Shown: positions 47,300 through 56,784, numbered from the stretch's first letter. The stretch: DNA of 64,000 bases from Lactobacillus acidophilus (GCF_034298135.1 NZ_CP139575.1:62001-126000); one strand, 5' to 3'. The notes: generated by a model not told the origin, from the letters alone. Numbers and translations are program-made.

Positions 47300-47327
47300 G
47301 CTTAAAGAATCTTACAATTCTATTAAG

Positions 47328-47370
47328 TGAAAGCGTGATCATTACTATAATGGCGCACTTCGCGTATAAT
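47328..47370 (+). promoter_or_regulatory. cre box and promoter of the 45-residue peptide gene
   Basis: TGAAAGCGTGATCA at 47328-47341 matches the CcpA consensus at 13 of 14 positions. TTACTA (47342-47347) and TATAAT (47365-47370) are 17 bases apart, so the cre abuts the -35. Confidence 0.7.
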
Positions 47371-47396
47371 AAGTGATAAAGGAGTGTGCTTTATAT

Positions 47397-47534
47397 ATGA
47401 AAAGTGCTATTTTAGAAAAAGTCTGGATTACTATTGCAGCAATCGGTGTCGGTATTTCTCTTTTTATTAATAATTCACACCAATTAATTGAGTCAAATAC
47501 AAATACGTTTTCCAGCGCAATTATTAGAAAATAA
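47397..47534 (+). CDS. 45-residue single-pass membrane peptide
   Basis: ATG at 47397, AAAGGAG at 47378-47384 (12 bases upstream, rather far). The sequence starts MKSAILEKVW, has one hydrophobic helix (about residues 10-25, ITIAAIGVGISLFI) and a polar tail. Its own promoter, a cre box and a terminator 8 bases after the stop frame it exactly, which supports a real small gene. The function is unknown. Confidence 0.6.
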   Translation: MKSAILEKVWITIAAIGVGISLFINNSHQLIESNTNTFSSAIIRK

Positions 47535-47541
47535 AACGGAG

Positions 47542-47567
47542 CAACCATAAAAATGGTTGTTTTTTTG
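47542..47567 (+). terminator. terminator of the 45-residue peptide gene
   Basis: CAACCAT pairs with ATGGTTG around AAAA, followed by a T-run. Confidence 0.8.
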
Positions 47568-47611
47568 TGCAGATAAAAATAATTAATTATAATTAAACTA
47601 GGTTTTTAAGA

Positions 47612-47911
47612 ATGGATGTGAATAAATTGGATAATTTTGAAGAAGTAAGAAATACCTTGCAAATGATTGAGGAAATGCTCAATCGTATGCCGTTTGAACA
47701 TGGTGGCCAAAATGACGTATTTGCAGTAACTGCTGAAGATATGGACAACTTATTAAGCAATGTAACTCCAGATATGAATGGTAGCGACGTTGCCACTAAA
47801 GGTAAGGAAATTTTGCATACTTGTCGTAAAGTTTTGGAATTACGTAAAAAAGAGAATCGTTTAACCCCAGAACAACAAAGCTTATTAGAAAATATCGAAA
47901 AATTAGGTTAA
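47612..47911 (+). CDS. conserved-looking small helical protein, unknown function
   Basis: 99 residues, acidic and helical, no signal or membrane segment. TATAAT at 47588-47593 would place transcription only about 10-15 bases before the ATG, so the leader is very short; the ribosome site is weak (AGG). No family recognised. Closed by its own terminator. The minus-strand frame over it (47593-47796) lacks a ribosome site. Confidence 0.65.
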   Translation: MDVNKLDNFEEVRNTLQMIEEMLNRMPFEHGGQNDVFAVTAEDMDNLLSNVTPDMNGSDVATKGKEILHTCRKVLELRKKENRLTPEQQSLLENIEKLG

Positions 47912-47913
47912 AG

Positions 47914-47939
47914 AAAAGCACTTTTATGTGCTTTTTTTG
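47914..47939 (+). terminator. terminator of the 99-residue protein gene
   Basis: AAAAGCAC pairs with GTGCTTTT around a 6-base loop, followed by T's. Confidence 0.8.
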
Positions 47940-48020
47940 ATTGAAAAAATTATGATAGCTAGCTTAATGAAGATAATCTAAATAAGTTTTCGGACAACTA
48001 ATATGTTAAAATATCAGTAT

Positions 48021-48034
48021 AGAAATCGCTTACA
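48021..48034 (-). promoter_or_regulatory. cre-like box upstream of the EIIA gene
   Basis: On the minus strand TGTAAGCGATTTCT matches 13 of 14 cre positions, 26 bases before the start codon. Confidence 0.65.
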
Positions 48035-48059
48035 TTTAAATATAGAGAGGTAATACATT

Positions 48060-48452
48060 ATGGAACTTTTAATTGCAACTCATGAAGGTTTGGCATCAGG
48101 TTTACTTTCTGCACATGATATGCTTGCGGGTAAAAATGATCAAATTGCTACAATTGAGCTTGATGATAGAGGAATCAGAAATTTCCGTGAACGTTTTGCT
48201 GAAATAATGAAAAGATATGAGCCAGGTCGTGTATTAATTTTGACCGACTTAAAGAATGGCACACCTCACTTAGTTGCCAAAGAATATGAAAAAGCTAATC
48301 CGGAAAGAGTTCGTGTAGTTAGTGGTGTTAACTTACCAATGGTTCTGGAGCTTAGCCGAAAATTGATTAATGTTTCTTTGGACGCTTCCGCTGAGAAGGC
48401 CATTAGTATTGGTAGAGAAGAAATTGAAGTTGATAAACCTCAATTAGTATAA
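48060..48452 (+). CDS. stand-alone PTS EIIA, mannose family
   Basis: 130 residues of the EIIA-Man fold. His8 in IATHEGLASGL is the phosphorylation site, and the second conserved motif LTDLKNGTP is present. There are no EIIB, EIIC or EIID genes nearby, so it either serves a distant mannose-type permease or is regulatory. RBS GAGAGG. The promoter of the next gene starts directly after its stop codon. Confidence 0.85.
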   Translation: MELLIATHEGLASGLLSAHDMLAGKNDQIATIELDDRGIRNFRERFAEIMKRYEPGRVLILTDLKNGTPHLVAKEYEKANPERVRVVSGVNLPMVLELSRKLINVSLDASAEKAISIGREEIEVDKPQLV

Positions 48453-48625
48453 TTGACACTATGTCACTAATGCGCTATTATATTAGATAATCAATATATT
48501 GAGAAGCGCCTATGACGCTGCCAATACACAAATGAAAACTGAACAAGTTTCTCAAATGGGGAATGGCTTATGTAAGTAGGCTGTTCTCTATTTTTTTATT
48601 TTATGAAAGGAGTGGTATATCCGAT
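48453..48625 (+). promoter_or_regulatory. promoter and attenuator-like leader of the P-type ATPase gene
   Basis: TTGACA (48453-48458) and TATTAT (48476-48481) have the ideal 17-base spacing. The transcript should start near 48488 and has a leader of about 138 bases. Within it, GGGAATGGCTT (48559-48569) pairs with AGGCTGTTCTC (48578-48588) over 11 bp, followed by a T-run at 48591-48597: an intrinsic terminator before the gene. A short frame (ATG at 48531, 15 codons) enters the terminator arm. I could not match a known metal riboswitch such as yybP-ykoY. Confidence 0.65.
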
Positions 48626-51265
48626 ATGGATAATCACAGGTTAAGCCCCTGGAGTATAGACAAAAAACAGGTGCTTGAAAATACTGAAACAAATAAATCT
48701 GGTTTAAGCGAAGATGAGGTTCGAATACGTCAAAAAGATGGCTTAAATGAACTTCAAGCTAGACCAACTAAAACTATTTTTCGGATGCTCAAAGAGCAAA
48801 TTAGTGATCCAATGATTATGATTTTATTAGGAGCATCCCTGTTTTCAACAATTTTTGGTGAATATGTAGAAGCGATCATAATTGCGTTAATTGTAGTATT
48901 AAATACAATTATTAGTATTGCTCAAGAGAAAAAAGCTCAATCTTCACTTGAAGCCTTACGTGATATGAGTGCGCCAATGGCTCATGTCATTCGTCAAGGT
49001 TGCGAAAAAGTAATCCCTGCTAAAGAGATAGTAATTGGTGATATCGTTAATTTACATGATGGTGATATGGTACCAGCAGATTTACGCTTGATTGAATCAG
49101 TAGATTTAAAAATTCAAGAAGCATCTTTAACGGGAGAATCAGTTCCAAGTGAAAAAGATGCAAATGTGATTTTGAAAGAGGATTGCAGTTTAGGTGACCG
49201 GAAAAACATGGCATTTAGTTCTACGATTGTAACGTATGGTCGAGGACAAGGTGTAGTAATTGCAACAGGTATGAATACTGAAATGGGTGCAATTGCTGAT
49301 ATGTTAGAAGATCAAACGGAAGTTGAAACGCCACTTAAGCGCAAACTTGCTAGTGTAGGTAAAATTTTAACGATTATCGGTTTAATTATCTGTGTGCTTG
49401 TATTTGCCTTAGGTGCAATTTATCAGCGCCCATTGTTGCCACAATTCTTGGTAGCAATTTCGTTAGCGATTTCTATTATTCCGGAAGGGTTGCCTGCTAC
49501 AGCTACAATTGTGATGGCATTAGGTGTTAAGCGAATGGTTAAACGCAACGCCTTAATTAAAAAATTACCAGCAGTAGAAACTTTAGGTAGTGCAACTGTG
49601 ATTTGTTCCGATAAAACTGGAACGTTAACTTTAAATAAAATGACGGTGACACACGTTGCAGTAAATGATTTTACTAAGACTGTTGAAGTGAAAAACATTA
49701 TAAAAAATGATAGCTATCAAGCAATGGCATATGCTGGAGCACTTTGTAACGATGCTAGTCTTAAAAATGATCAGGAAATTGGTGATCCTACTGAAGTAGC
49801 ATTAATTCCTTTTGCTGGAAAGTTGGGATTTGACCAGGAAAGATTAAAGCAAAAATATCCACGTTTGTTCGAGCAGCCGTTTGATTCTGAAAGAAAGAGA
49901 ATGACGACTGTACATAAAATAAAGGATAACTACATTGCCTTTACCAAAGGCGCTGCGGATGAGTTATTACCGCTATGTAGTCACATTATGGACAAACAAG
50001 GGATTCGATCAATTACTGAAACAGACCGTAAACAAATTGGCAATTTGATTCATAAAATGTCCAAAGATGCCTTACGTGTTTTAGGTTTCGCGACAAAAAC
50101 TATTGCCGAGATTCCCAAAAAAGGTGCCGATTTGGAAAATAATTTAACCTTTATCGGAATAAGCGGAATGATTGATCCACCGCGTTCAGAAGTTGCAGAT
50201 TCCGTTAAAACTTGTCGTCAGGCTGGTATCCGTACAATTATGATTACAGGTGATCACAAGATAACTGCTTTAGCAATTGCTAAAAAGTTAAATATTTATC
50301 AAAAAGGTGATTTAGCGATATCTGGGACGGAGCTAGCTAAAATGTCAGATGAAGAATTGGGTAAAGCAATTAAAAATACAACGGTTTTTGCCCGTGTTTC
50401 TCCTGCTGATAAATTGCGTATCGTTCAAATCTTGAAGCGTAACGGTGAAGTAACTGCAATGACTGGTGATGGTGTAAATGACTCGCCAGCTTTAAAGGCA
50501 GCGGATATCGGTATTGCTATGGGTAAGACTGGTACTGACGTCGCTAAAGATGTGGCTGACATGATCTTACTTGATGATAGCTTTACTACGATTGCAGACG
50601 CGATTAAAGAAGGACGCAGAGTATATCGTAATATTCAAAAAGTAATTCAATTTTTACTAGTTGGAAATATTGCTGAAATTACCAGTTTGTTTATTGCCAC
50701 ATTATTTAACTGGGATGCGCCGCTTCTTGCAGTTCATATTTTATGGGTAAACTTAGCAACTGCTACATTACCAGCACTTGCATTGGGCGTTGATCCAGCA
50801 AGTAAAAATATTATGAAACATAAGCCGGTAAAAACAGGCACTTTATTTGAAAAAGACCTTGTTGGACGTGTTATTACCCAGGGAATATTTGTCGCTATGC
50901 TGACATTATCTGCCTACTTTATTGGCATGATAACTGGCAACAATGTAGTAGGGCAAACAATGGCTTTCAGTGTTTTAGCATTATCGCAAATGCTTAGAGC
51001 ATTTAATCAGCATTCAAATACTGATCCGATCTGGAAAAGAGCGACCGGTATGAATATTTGGTTATTTGTTTCCTTTGCTGTTTCTGCTTTGTTTATGGGG
51101 GTAATTCTCTTTACACCAGCATTACAAAAGATATTCTACTTAACTAGTTTATCAATGGGACAATGGCTAATTGTAATAACATTAGCGTTACTTTCAATTG
51201 GACAAGTTGAAGTAGTTAAAGGGTTCCAAAAATTCCGTACAGCAAGTAATTTAATTGAAGAATAG
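48626..51265 (+). CDS. P-type cation-transporting ATPase (PMA1/Ca2+-type)
   Basis: About 879 residues from the ATG at 48626; the frame is open upstream but begins inside the leader terminator, and AAAGGAG at 48605-48611 supports the shorter form. Motifs in order: TGESVPSEK (actuator), PEGLPATA (membrane helix 4), CSDKTGTLT with phospho-Asp329, [11 protein letters not shown] (nucleotide domain), [22 protein letters not shown]. This layout fits P2-type Ca2+ or Mn2+/cation pumps, and the ion cannot be told by eye. The leader suggests control by attenuation. Confidence 0.88.
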   Translation: MDNHRLSPWSIDKKQVLENTETNKSGLSEDEVRIRQKDGLNELQARPTKTIFRMLKEQISDPMIMILLGASLFSTIFGEYVEAIIIALIVVLNTIISIAQEKKAQSSLEALRDMSAPMAHVIRQGCEKVIPAKEIVIGDIVNLHDGDMVPADLRLIESVDLKIQEASLTGESVPSEKDANVILKEDCSLGDRKNMAFSSTIVTYGRGQGVVIATGMNTEMGAIADMLEDQTEVETPLKRKLASVGKILTIIGLIICVLVFALGAIYQRPLLPQFLVAISLAISIIPEGLPATATIVMALGVKRMVKRNALIKKLPAVETLGSATVICSDKTGTLTLNKMTVTHVAVNDFTKTVEVKNIIKNDSYQAMAYAGALCNDASLKNDQEIGDPTEVALIPFAGKLGFDQERLKQKYPRLFEQPFDSERKRMTTVHKIKDNYIAFTKGAADELLPLCSHIMDKQGIRSITETDRKQIGNLIHKMSKDALRVLGFATKTIAEIPKKGADLENNLTFIGISGMIDPPRSEVADSVKTCRQAGIRTIMITGDHKITALAIAKKLNIYQKGDLAISGTELAKMSDEELGKAIKNTTVFARVSPADKLRIVQILKRNGEVTAMTGDGVNDSPALKAADIGIAMGKTGTDVAKDVADMILLDDSFTTIADAIKEGRRVYRNIQKVIQFLLVGNIAEITSLFIATLFNWDAPLLAVHILWVNLATATLPALALGVDPASKNIMKHKPVKTGTLFEKDLVGRVITQGIFVAMLTLSAYFIGMITGNNVVGQTMAFSVLALSQMLRAFNQHSNTDPIWKRATGMNIWLFVSFAVSALFMGVILFTPALQKIFYLTSLSMGQWLIVITLALLSIGQVEVVKGFQKFRTASNLIEE

Positions 51266-51293
51266 AAAAAGTAAGGTTTATCCTTGCTTTTTC
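51265..51293. terminator. bidirectional terminator after the ATPase gene
   Basis: GAAAAAGTAAGG pairs with CCTTGCTTTTTC (one G-U), with U-runs available in either direction. The convergent minus-strand gene ends inside it. Confidence 0.75.
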
Positions 51294-51529
51294 TTTTGCC
51301 AAAATTGCGTAATTTTATCCCAGAGGTTAGTGTGGTTAATTGTTTCTTCTTTAGCTTCTTTTCCTGTCGTATCTTCATTTACTTGATTAGAAGAGAAGTA
51401 TTTAGTTTTTTTATGCTTGGTTTTTATATTTGTAGTCTTCTTTTTAGAAGTAACATGATCACGAAGCTTAATATGTGACTGCGTTTTTTGGCGGTTATAA
51501 TAATGTTGCTCATCGGTTTGCGCTTCCAT
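51278..51529 (-). CDS. Lys/Thr-rich small protein, unknown
   Basis: 83 residues, highly charged, no membrane segment, ending WQKKKQG. The ATG at 51529 has an AGG about 13 bases upstream. It is downstream of the frameshifted HEPN-like gene on the same strand (50-base gap), so they may share a transcript. Not recognised. The overlapping plus-strand frame (51284-51478) is less credible. Confidence 0.45.
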   Translation of the reverse strand: MEAQTDEQHYYNRQKTQSHIKLRDHVTSKKKTTNIKTKHKKTKYFSSNQVNEDTTGKEAKEETINHTNLWDKITQFWQKKKQG

Positions 51530-51579
51530 TGATATGTCAGGCCTAATATAGTATAAATTTTTATTATCATAGCTATTAA

Positions 51580-51962
51580 TTAAAAAACTAAGATATCATG
51601 TAAATCGCAAATGCAGCGCCAGGCTTGTTTTTTATCTGGTTCAATTTGTGCATCGTGAATTGCTGCATTTCCCATCCGGCGTACCTCGTCAAATAAGTCC
51701 ATGATACTTAATGGATAATTGATATGAGAGCGTAAATAATGCGTATTATTACGCAAATTTCGATATTCACCTGCAGAAATCGGGTAATATGGATCTAAAT
51801 TTTCTAATAGAAAAATTTTTTGGTGATTGCTTCAAGTAGTAGTCGTGAATTACTAATGACATCACGATAATCTTCAATTGTGTATAACTTATAAATTTTA
51901 TTTGCTGCTGGATACAAATCCGCAAATGAACTATTTTTTACAAAATCAAAATTAATTTCCAT
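51580..51962 (-). pseudogene. HEPN/DUF4145-like small protein, frameshifted
   Basis: Minus strand, ATG at 51962 with AGAGG 9 bases upstream. The first frame gives MEINFDFVKNSSFADLYPAA then RLLLEAITKK and stops. A one-base insertion in the A6T5 run (about 51811-51821) continues as IFLLENLDPYY, then LMDLFDEVRRMGNAAIHDA-like sequence (DLFDEVRRMGNAAIHDA) to the stop at 51580. The Arg-x4-6-His-like RRMGNAAIHD and the helix before it are typical of DUF4145/HEPN proteins. Intact length would be about 127 residues. Either a pseudogene or a base-calling error in the homopolymer. Confidence 0.6.
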
Positions 51963-52057
51963 GTATAATTGCCTCTGATCAATTCGAAAAAGATATTTGC
52001 TATTTTGGCTCAACTTGTTAATCTAAAGTAAAGAGCATTTGCAAGTAGGGTATAAAG

Positions 52058-53329
52058 ATGAAAAATAAAAAAATTTGGATTATAGGAATTATCATTGTTT
52101 TAATAGGCGCATTTATTGGCTGGGGTAATTTTTATTATACGAAAGATCGTCAAATTAGTCGTATTATAAATAATCTGCAAGATCCTAAGGTGGATATGTC
52201 TAAAAATGTGGTTGCATCGACACCAGATATGGATATAACTAGCCAAAGTTTAAAGCCGCTACAGAGTTATTTTAAAGAACATACTAAGGCAGCTAAACAG
52301 CTTAATTATAATTTACGCCATAATCGTGATAATGGTGAAATTAAGTTGGTGCAAGATGGTAGACACTTTTTGTTTTTTACCAGATATAAATTATGGGTTC
52401 AATGCTATCGCCCACAAATTCAAACTAATCATGCCAATTCAAGTTTAACCATTAATGGCAAAAATCTGGGACAAATGGAAGGCGGTAACCAAAATTACTA
52501 CCAAGATTTAGGCTTAGTTTTTCCAGGTCGTTATCATGTTTTAGTTAAATCTAAAGTAAATGGCCGTAATCTCGACGCTGACTCAATTGTTAACATTTGG
52601 TCAAACAAGACTGTAAATATGAATATCAAGACTGCTACTTTCCAGGTACACAGTGTACCTAACGGAATTATATATGTTAACGATCGTAAAGTAGGTAAGC
52701 TTAATAAGTATGGTAATTATACTTTTAAAAACTACCCAATTGCCAAGCGAATGGAGATTTATATTGCTACGAAGGTTGATGGCCAGACAGTCAAATCTGA
52801 AAAAGTAACAGATTTATCACAATCAATTAGTCCAGAATTTAGTAGCAGTGATGATGATGTGGCTGACTATGATAGTGCTAATGCGAATTATCAAGGAAAC
52901 GATGAAAAAGATGTTTACCAAGACGTAGAAGGCGACTATATTGTTAATCCAATTTGGCCAGGTTTAATAAAGGCTCAAGATGCTGCTAAACTTCTTTATG
53001 ATAATTTTAAAGAACCAGACAGTACGTTATTTGAAAATGGAAAAGAAAATTCGGATTATAAGAAGATTGCTGAACAGGTTAAAAAATGGAAAAAGAAGAA
53101 GGATTTAAAGAAATATAGTGTAGAAGTAAAAATAATTTCTGTTCTACCAGGAAAGCATAATTACAGTAAAGTTAATTACGAAGTAACCTTTGTCAAAAAA
53201 TATAAAGATAAAAGTAAAAAGAAAGAAAAATTATTGTACCAAGACGCTGTATTACACTTCGTAAATAAAAAACAGCAAATTCAAACTTTAGGAAAGTGCA
53301 AATTAATAAAAATTAAAACTAGTAATTAA
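52058..53329 (+). CDS. TcaA-like membrane-anchored protein
   Basis: 423 residues. A membrane helix at residues 6-25, then an extracellular region with domains in the TcaA order: an alpha/beta N-domain, a PEGA-like beta domain (FQVHSVPNGIIYVNDRKVG), an acidic linker and a C-terminal NTF2-like domain (from about 305). TcaA proteins influence glycopeptide susceptibility in staphylococci; the role here is unknown. RBS GTAGGG. A BceAB-type transporter gene pair follows, also linked to cell-wall antibiotics. Confidence 0.7.
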   Translation: MKNKKIWIIGIIIVLIGAFIGWGNFYYTKDRQISRIINNLQDPKVDMSKNVVASTPDMDITSQSLKPLQSYFKEHTKAAKQLNYNLRHNRDNGEIKLVQDGRHFLFFTRYKLWVQCYRPQIQTNHANSSLTINGKNLGQMEGGNQNYYQDLGLVFPGRYHVLVKSKVNGRNLDADSIVNIWSNKTVNMNIKTATFQVHSVPNGIIYVNDRKVGKLNKYGNYTFKNYPIAKRMEIYIATKVDGQTVKSEKVTDLSQSISPEFSSSDDDVADYDSANANYQGNDEKDVYQDVEGDYIVNPIWPGLIKAQDAAKLLYDNFKEPDSTLFENGKENSDYKKIAEQVKKWKKKKDLKKYSVEVKIISVLPGKHNYSKVNYEVTFVKKYKDKSKKKEKLLYQDAVLHFVNKKQQIQTLGKCKLIKIKTSN

Positions 53330-53343
53330 AGCTGATATATAGC

Positions 53344-53381
53344 GGTTTTTCACTTGTTAAAAAAGTGGAAAACCTTTTTTT
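53344..53381 (+). terminator. terminator of the TcaA-like gene
   Basis: GGTTTTTCAC pairs with GTGGAAAACC (one G-U), followed by TTTTTTT. A TTGACA for the next promoter lies at 53394-53399. Confidence 0.85.
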
Positions 53382-53476
53382 ATTAAAAACAGATTGACAA
53401 AAACAACCTATCATATTAGTGTATTAATTAAATAATACAGTAAAACAAAACGTGATGACAGAAAGAGGAACAAACG

Positions 53477-54226
53477 ATGAATGAAATTCTTATGGTGGAT
53501 AACATCACTAAAACTTACGGTAAAAAAGGTGAAAAACAATACCAAGCTTTGAAAGGCGTTAACTTTAAAGTAGCTTCTGGTGAATTTGTCGCAATTATGG
53601 GTGCATCTGGTTCAGGTAAAACTACATTGCTTAACATTCTTTCAACGTTAGATAAGCCTACAACCGGTCAAGTCTGTATTAACGGTAAAGATATTAGTAA
53701 TTTAAATGCTAATCAAATGGCAGATTTTCGTAGTAAAGAAATAGGTTTTATTTTCCAAGATTTTAATTTACTAGAAAATTTGACCAATCGTGAAAACATT
53801 GCTTTACCACTTAGTTTGCGCGGTATTTCGACTAATCGAATTAATCCACTTGTGGATAAGATTGCTGAAAAATTAAGTATTGCAGAAATACTAAGCAAGT
53901 ATCCAGCAGAAATTTCAGGTGGTCAAAAACAGCGTGTTGCATCAGCTCGTGCATTGGTACATGAGCCAGCAATGCTTTTGGCCGATGAACCAACTGGTGC
54001 ACTTGATTCTAAGAGTGCTAGAGAATTATTAAATACAATGGAAAACTTAAATAAGCGAGATGGTGTAACTACTTTGATGGTTACTCACGATCCATTTTCC
54101 GCTAGTTTTGCTAATCGAATTTTATTTATTAAAGACGGTAAAATTGGTGAACAAATGGTTAAAGGGGATAAATCTAGAACGGACTTTTATCATGAATTAA
54201 TTGCTCACTTAGGTACTGAAGAATAG
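53477..54226 (+). CDS. ABC transporter ATPase, BceA/MacB type
   Basis: 249 residues with all motifs: Walker A GASGSGKTTLLN, Q-loop, signature EISGGQKQR, Walker B MLLADEPTGALD and the His switch VTHDP. It is followed 10 bases later by an FtsX-type permease, the usual order of peptide-antibiotic detoxification (BceAB) and MacB systems. RBS AGAGGA. No two-component system gene, the usual regulator, lies next to it. Confidence 0.9.
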   Translation: MNEILMVDNITKTYGKKGEKQYQALKGVNFKVASGEFVAIMGASGSGKTTLLNILSTLDKPTTGQVCINGKDISNLNANQMADFRSKEIGFIFQDFNLLENLTNRENIALPLSLRGISTNRINPLVDKIAEKLSIAEILSKYPAEISGGQKQRVASARALVHEPAMLLADEPTGALDSKSARELLNTMENLNKRDGVTTLMVTHDPFSASFANRILFIKDGKIGEQMVKGDKSRTDFYHELIAHLGTEE

Positions 54227-54236
54227 GAGGAAGATC

Positions 54237-56039
54237 ATGATTTGGAAATTATCTTTAACCGGGATTAAAAGCCGGCTAAAAGACTATACCGTCCTATTTT
54301 CAGGATTGGTTGTAGCTAGCATGATTTTTTACATGTTCTTGTCTTTAGCTATTAATCCAGGTTTTATGAGTAAGGATGTTAACGCACCAGGTCAATACCT
54401 GAGTTTTATCTTTGGCTTTGGGATCGTCTTATTAGCAATTATTACATTTATTTATTTGGTTTATGCAAATTCATTTTTATTGAGTATGCGGCAACATGAT
54501 TATGGAATGTTCATGATGCTAGGAGCAAAAAGTTCCAGAATAGGCTTATTAATCTTCTGTGAAACTCTACTTACTGGACTTATTGCTACAATACTTGGAA
54601 TTTTTATTGGTTTTGGCTTAACTGCCCTTATTTCAAAATTGTTGATTAGTAATCTTGGTCTTAAAATTACTCATTTTCAAGTAATTTTACCAGCTGCAAT
54701 TATTTGGACGTTAATTTTCTTTATTGCTGTCTTTTTCTTAGCAGCATTAAGAAATGTTCATAAGCTTGTCCGCAGTAAGGTGATTGACCTTCTTCACGAA
54801 AATCAAAAACCAATTAAAATTAGTCGTAAAAATGGTTTAAAAATAGCTGAGGCTATTTTAGGTATTGCGTTGTTAGCTGCTGGTTATTACATTATGGGTA
54901 TGCCAGCAAGTGCTATTTTCTTCATTATTCCAGCTGCTTTAATTACTATTGTGGCAGGTACATATTTCACATTCAATTCATTATTCACTCTCATTATTAA
55001 TTTCTTACTTAAAAGAAAGAACTATGCATATTGCGGCATTCGCGTCTTTACTTTAGGTCAATTAAAGTTCAGAATCTGGGATTACACGCGTATTCTTTCA
55101 GTTATCTCACTACTTTTCGCATTGGCACTTGGTGCAATTACTGTTGGTCTTAACTTTAATTCATTAAAAGAGCAGGCAATAAATAGCACTTACTATGATG
55201 CTACAATTGTTAAAAACACTGCAGATACTATGAAGAATGTAGCTAAATTAGATCTTAAAACTAAATCAACTTATCACTATGTTGAAACTAAAAAAGACGT
55301 TTACTTTGATAGAAGTGAATTTGAAAAAGCTCCATTAAAAGACATTAAGTTTAAGCAAAATGGCAATAACTTCCCTACATACAAGCCAATTACTCTTAAG
55401 GTTAGCGATTTAACTAAAAAAGACAGCTATGCTGCTATGATTTTAGGGATGCAAACTAATACTGCCAAAAAGACAATCAAGCTGGTTTCTTCAGATAAAT
55501 TAAATAGTATTCAAGGGCAAAAGAAATTTATTACTTTTATTACCGTAAAAAATTTTGTCAAAGATTATCCGACTTTGATGAAGATCGAGAAGAATCAACT
55601 CAAGGTTGCTCCAGAAATGGCAGAATCATTACAATCGACCAAACCATTCTCCTACCAAATGATACTTGGATTTGTCAGTGGGTTCGAATTTATGGGCTTT
55701 TTCCTCGGAATCGCCTTTCTCACCATGCTCGCTTCAACATTGATGTTCAAAGTATTAAGCGGCGCCGCCAGCGACAAGCTGCGTTACGAGATGCTTTATA
55801 AGATTGGCACTAGAAGAACAGTGCTTAAGAAGTCAATTAGAAATGAAATTGGTGTATTATTCCTTATCCCTGGTATTTTAGGAGTAGTGGATGTATTATT
55901 TGGTCTTCGCTTATTTACAGCATTGTTACCACATCCATATATGGGCTTTTGGTTACCATTCTTAATCTTCATTGTCCTTTACTTTATTTACTATATTGTG
56001 ACTGTAAAACTTTACGAAAATATTGTTTTAAATAAATAG
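54237..56039 (+). CDS. FtsX-domain ABC permease, BceB-like
   Basis: 600 residues with ten hydrophobic segments: four at the N-terminus with a first FtsX domain (about 55-180), two to four in the middle, an extracellular domain of about 190 residues (300-490), and a C-terminal FtsX domain. This is the BceB layout, slightly short. With the ATPase it likely senses or removes antimicrobial peptides such as bacitracin or lantibiotics. RBS GGAGGAAG. Confidence 0.85.
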   Translation: MIWKLSLTGIKSRLKDYTVLFSGLVVASMIFYMFLSLAINPGFMSKDVNAPGQYLSFIFGFGIVLLAIITFIYLVYANSFLLSMRQHDYGMFMMLGAKSSRIGLLIFCETLLTGLIATILGIFIGFGLTALISKLLISNLGLKITHFQVILPAAIIWTLIFFIAVFFLAALRNVHKLVRSKVIDLLHENQKPIKISRKNGLKIAEAILGIALLAAGYYIMGMPASAIFFIIPAALITIVAGTYFTFNSLFTLIINFLLKRKNYAYCGIRVFTLGQLKFRIWDYTRILSVISLLFALALGAITVGLNFNSLKEQAINSTYYDATIVKNTADTMKNVAKLDLKTKSTYHYVETKKDVYFDRSEFEKAPLKDIKFKQNGNNFPTYKPITLKVSDLTKKDSYAAMILGMQTNTAKKTIKLVSSDKLNSIQGQKKFITFITVKNFVKDYPTLMKIEKNQLKVAPEMAESLQSTKPFSYQMILGFVSGFEFMGFFLGIAFLTMLASTLMFKVLSGAASDKLRYEMLYKIGTRRTVLKKSIRNEIGVLFLIPGILGVVDVLFGLRLFTALLPHPYMGFWLPFLIFIVLYFIYYIVTVKLYENIVLNK

Positions 56040-56040
56040 A

Positions 56041-56070
56041 AAAAAAGCTTTCCGATCGGAAAGCTTTTTT
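56041..56070. terminator. bidirectional terminator between permease and phosphatase genes
   Basis: A perfect 13-bp stem AAAAAAGCTTTCC/GGAAAGCTTTTTT around GATC, symmetric for both convergent genes. Confidence 0.92.
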
Positions 56071-56071
56071 C

Positions 56072-56722
56072 TTATAGATGCATTTTGTTCCAAGTAGGAA
56101 TCTTGATTTCACCTTTATCACTCATTGTCATGATAGTAATAGATGCATTTTGTGGTCCTGGTACAAGAGGAATATTATCACCATAGCGGTACCATAGACT
56201 TCTAATTGTAAAACCGTGAGTAACTAACAAGATATTTTCTGCGCCATCAAGTTCGCTAATCATCTTTAATCCTTGGTCCATTCTGTTCCAGTATTCTTCT
56301 GCGTTTTCAGCATCATGGTAAGGATCAGCTTCTTTAATCCAATCCTTGATTGTATCAATACTTTCGTGAGCAAATAATTCCTGTCTAGTTGCATAGCCGT
56401 GGCTGCCACCAATCATACGCCAAGCCATTTCAGAATCTAATCCTTCGAAGTAGCCATAAAACTGTTCTCTGAAAAATGGACTGGCAATATGTTGAAGCTC
56501 ATCCTTATTAACATTATGCTTCATAATGATTTCACAGGTATCACTGGCACGCTTTAAATCACTAGATAAAGCAATATCAAAAGGAACCTCTTTTAGAGCT
56601 TCTCCGGCTTGTTCAGCTCCTTCAATTCCAGGTTCAGTTAACGGTGTATCGCACCAACCTTGCATTTTGTTATAACGGTTAATATAAGTTTGTCCATGAC
56701 GAACAATGTAAATTCGTTTCAT
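56072..56722 (-). CDS. histidine phosphatase (phosphoglycerate mutase-like)
   Basis: 216 residues. The catalytic RHGQT motif is at residues 8-12, the substrate loop LSSDLKRASDT is present, and the second catalytic His is in LLVTHGFTIRSL. The form is typical of cofactor-dependent mutase-like phosphatases (GpmB group), with an unknown phosphoester substrate. RBS GAGGTGA. Confidence 0.88.
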   Translation of the reverse strand: MKRIYIVRHGQTYINRYNKMQGWCDTPLTEPGIEGAEQAGEALKEVPFDIALSSDLKRASDTCEIIMKHNVNKDELQHIASPFFREQFYGYFEGLDSEMAWRMIGGSHGYATRQELFAHESIDTIKDWIKEADPYHDAENAEEYWNRMDQGLKMISELDGAENILLVTHGFTIRSLWYRYGDNIPLVPGPQNASITIMTMSDKGEIKIPTWNKMHL

Positions 56723-56737
56723 TAATTTTCACCTCAT

Positions 56738-56781
56738 CAAAAAACCTTACCTCTATTCTATAAGAAAAAAGGTAAGGTTTT
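56738..56781 (-). terminator. terminator of the M10 protease gene
   Basis: AAAACCTTACC pairs with GGTAAGGTTTT over 11 bp; the A-run on the left gives the U-run for the minus-strand transcript. Confidence 0.8.
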
Positions 56782-56784
56782 AAG

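Noticed and set aside
48485-48600. yybP-ykoY (Mn2+) riboswitch before the P-type ATPase gene
   Set aside because: The conserved GGGGAGTAG and ATACGA-type loop sequences are not present, so only a generic attenuator is reported.
51284-51478. 64-codon plus-strand frame after the ATPase gene
   Set aside because: It begins in the terminator arm, lacks a ribosome site and is antisense to the Lys-rich minus-strand gene.
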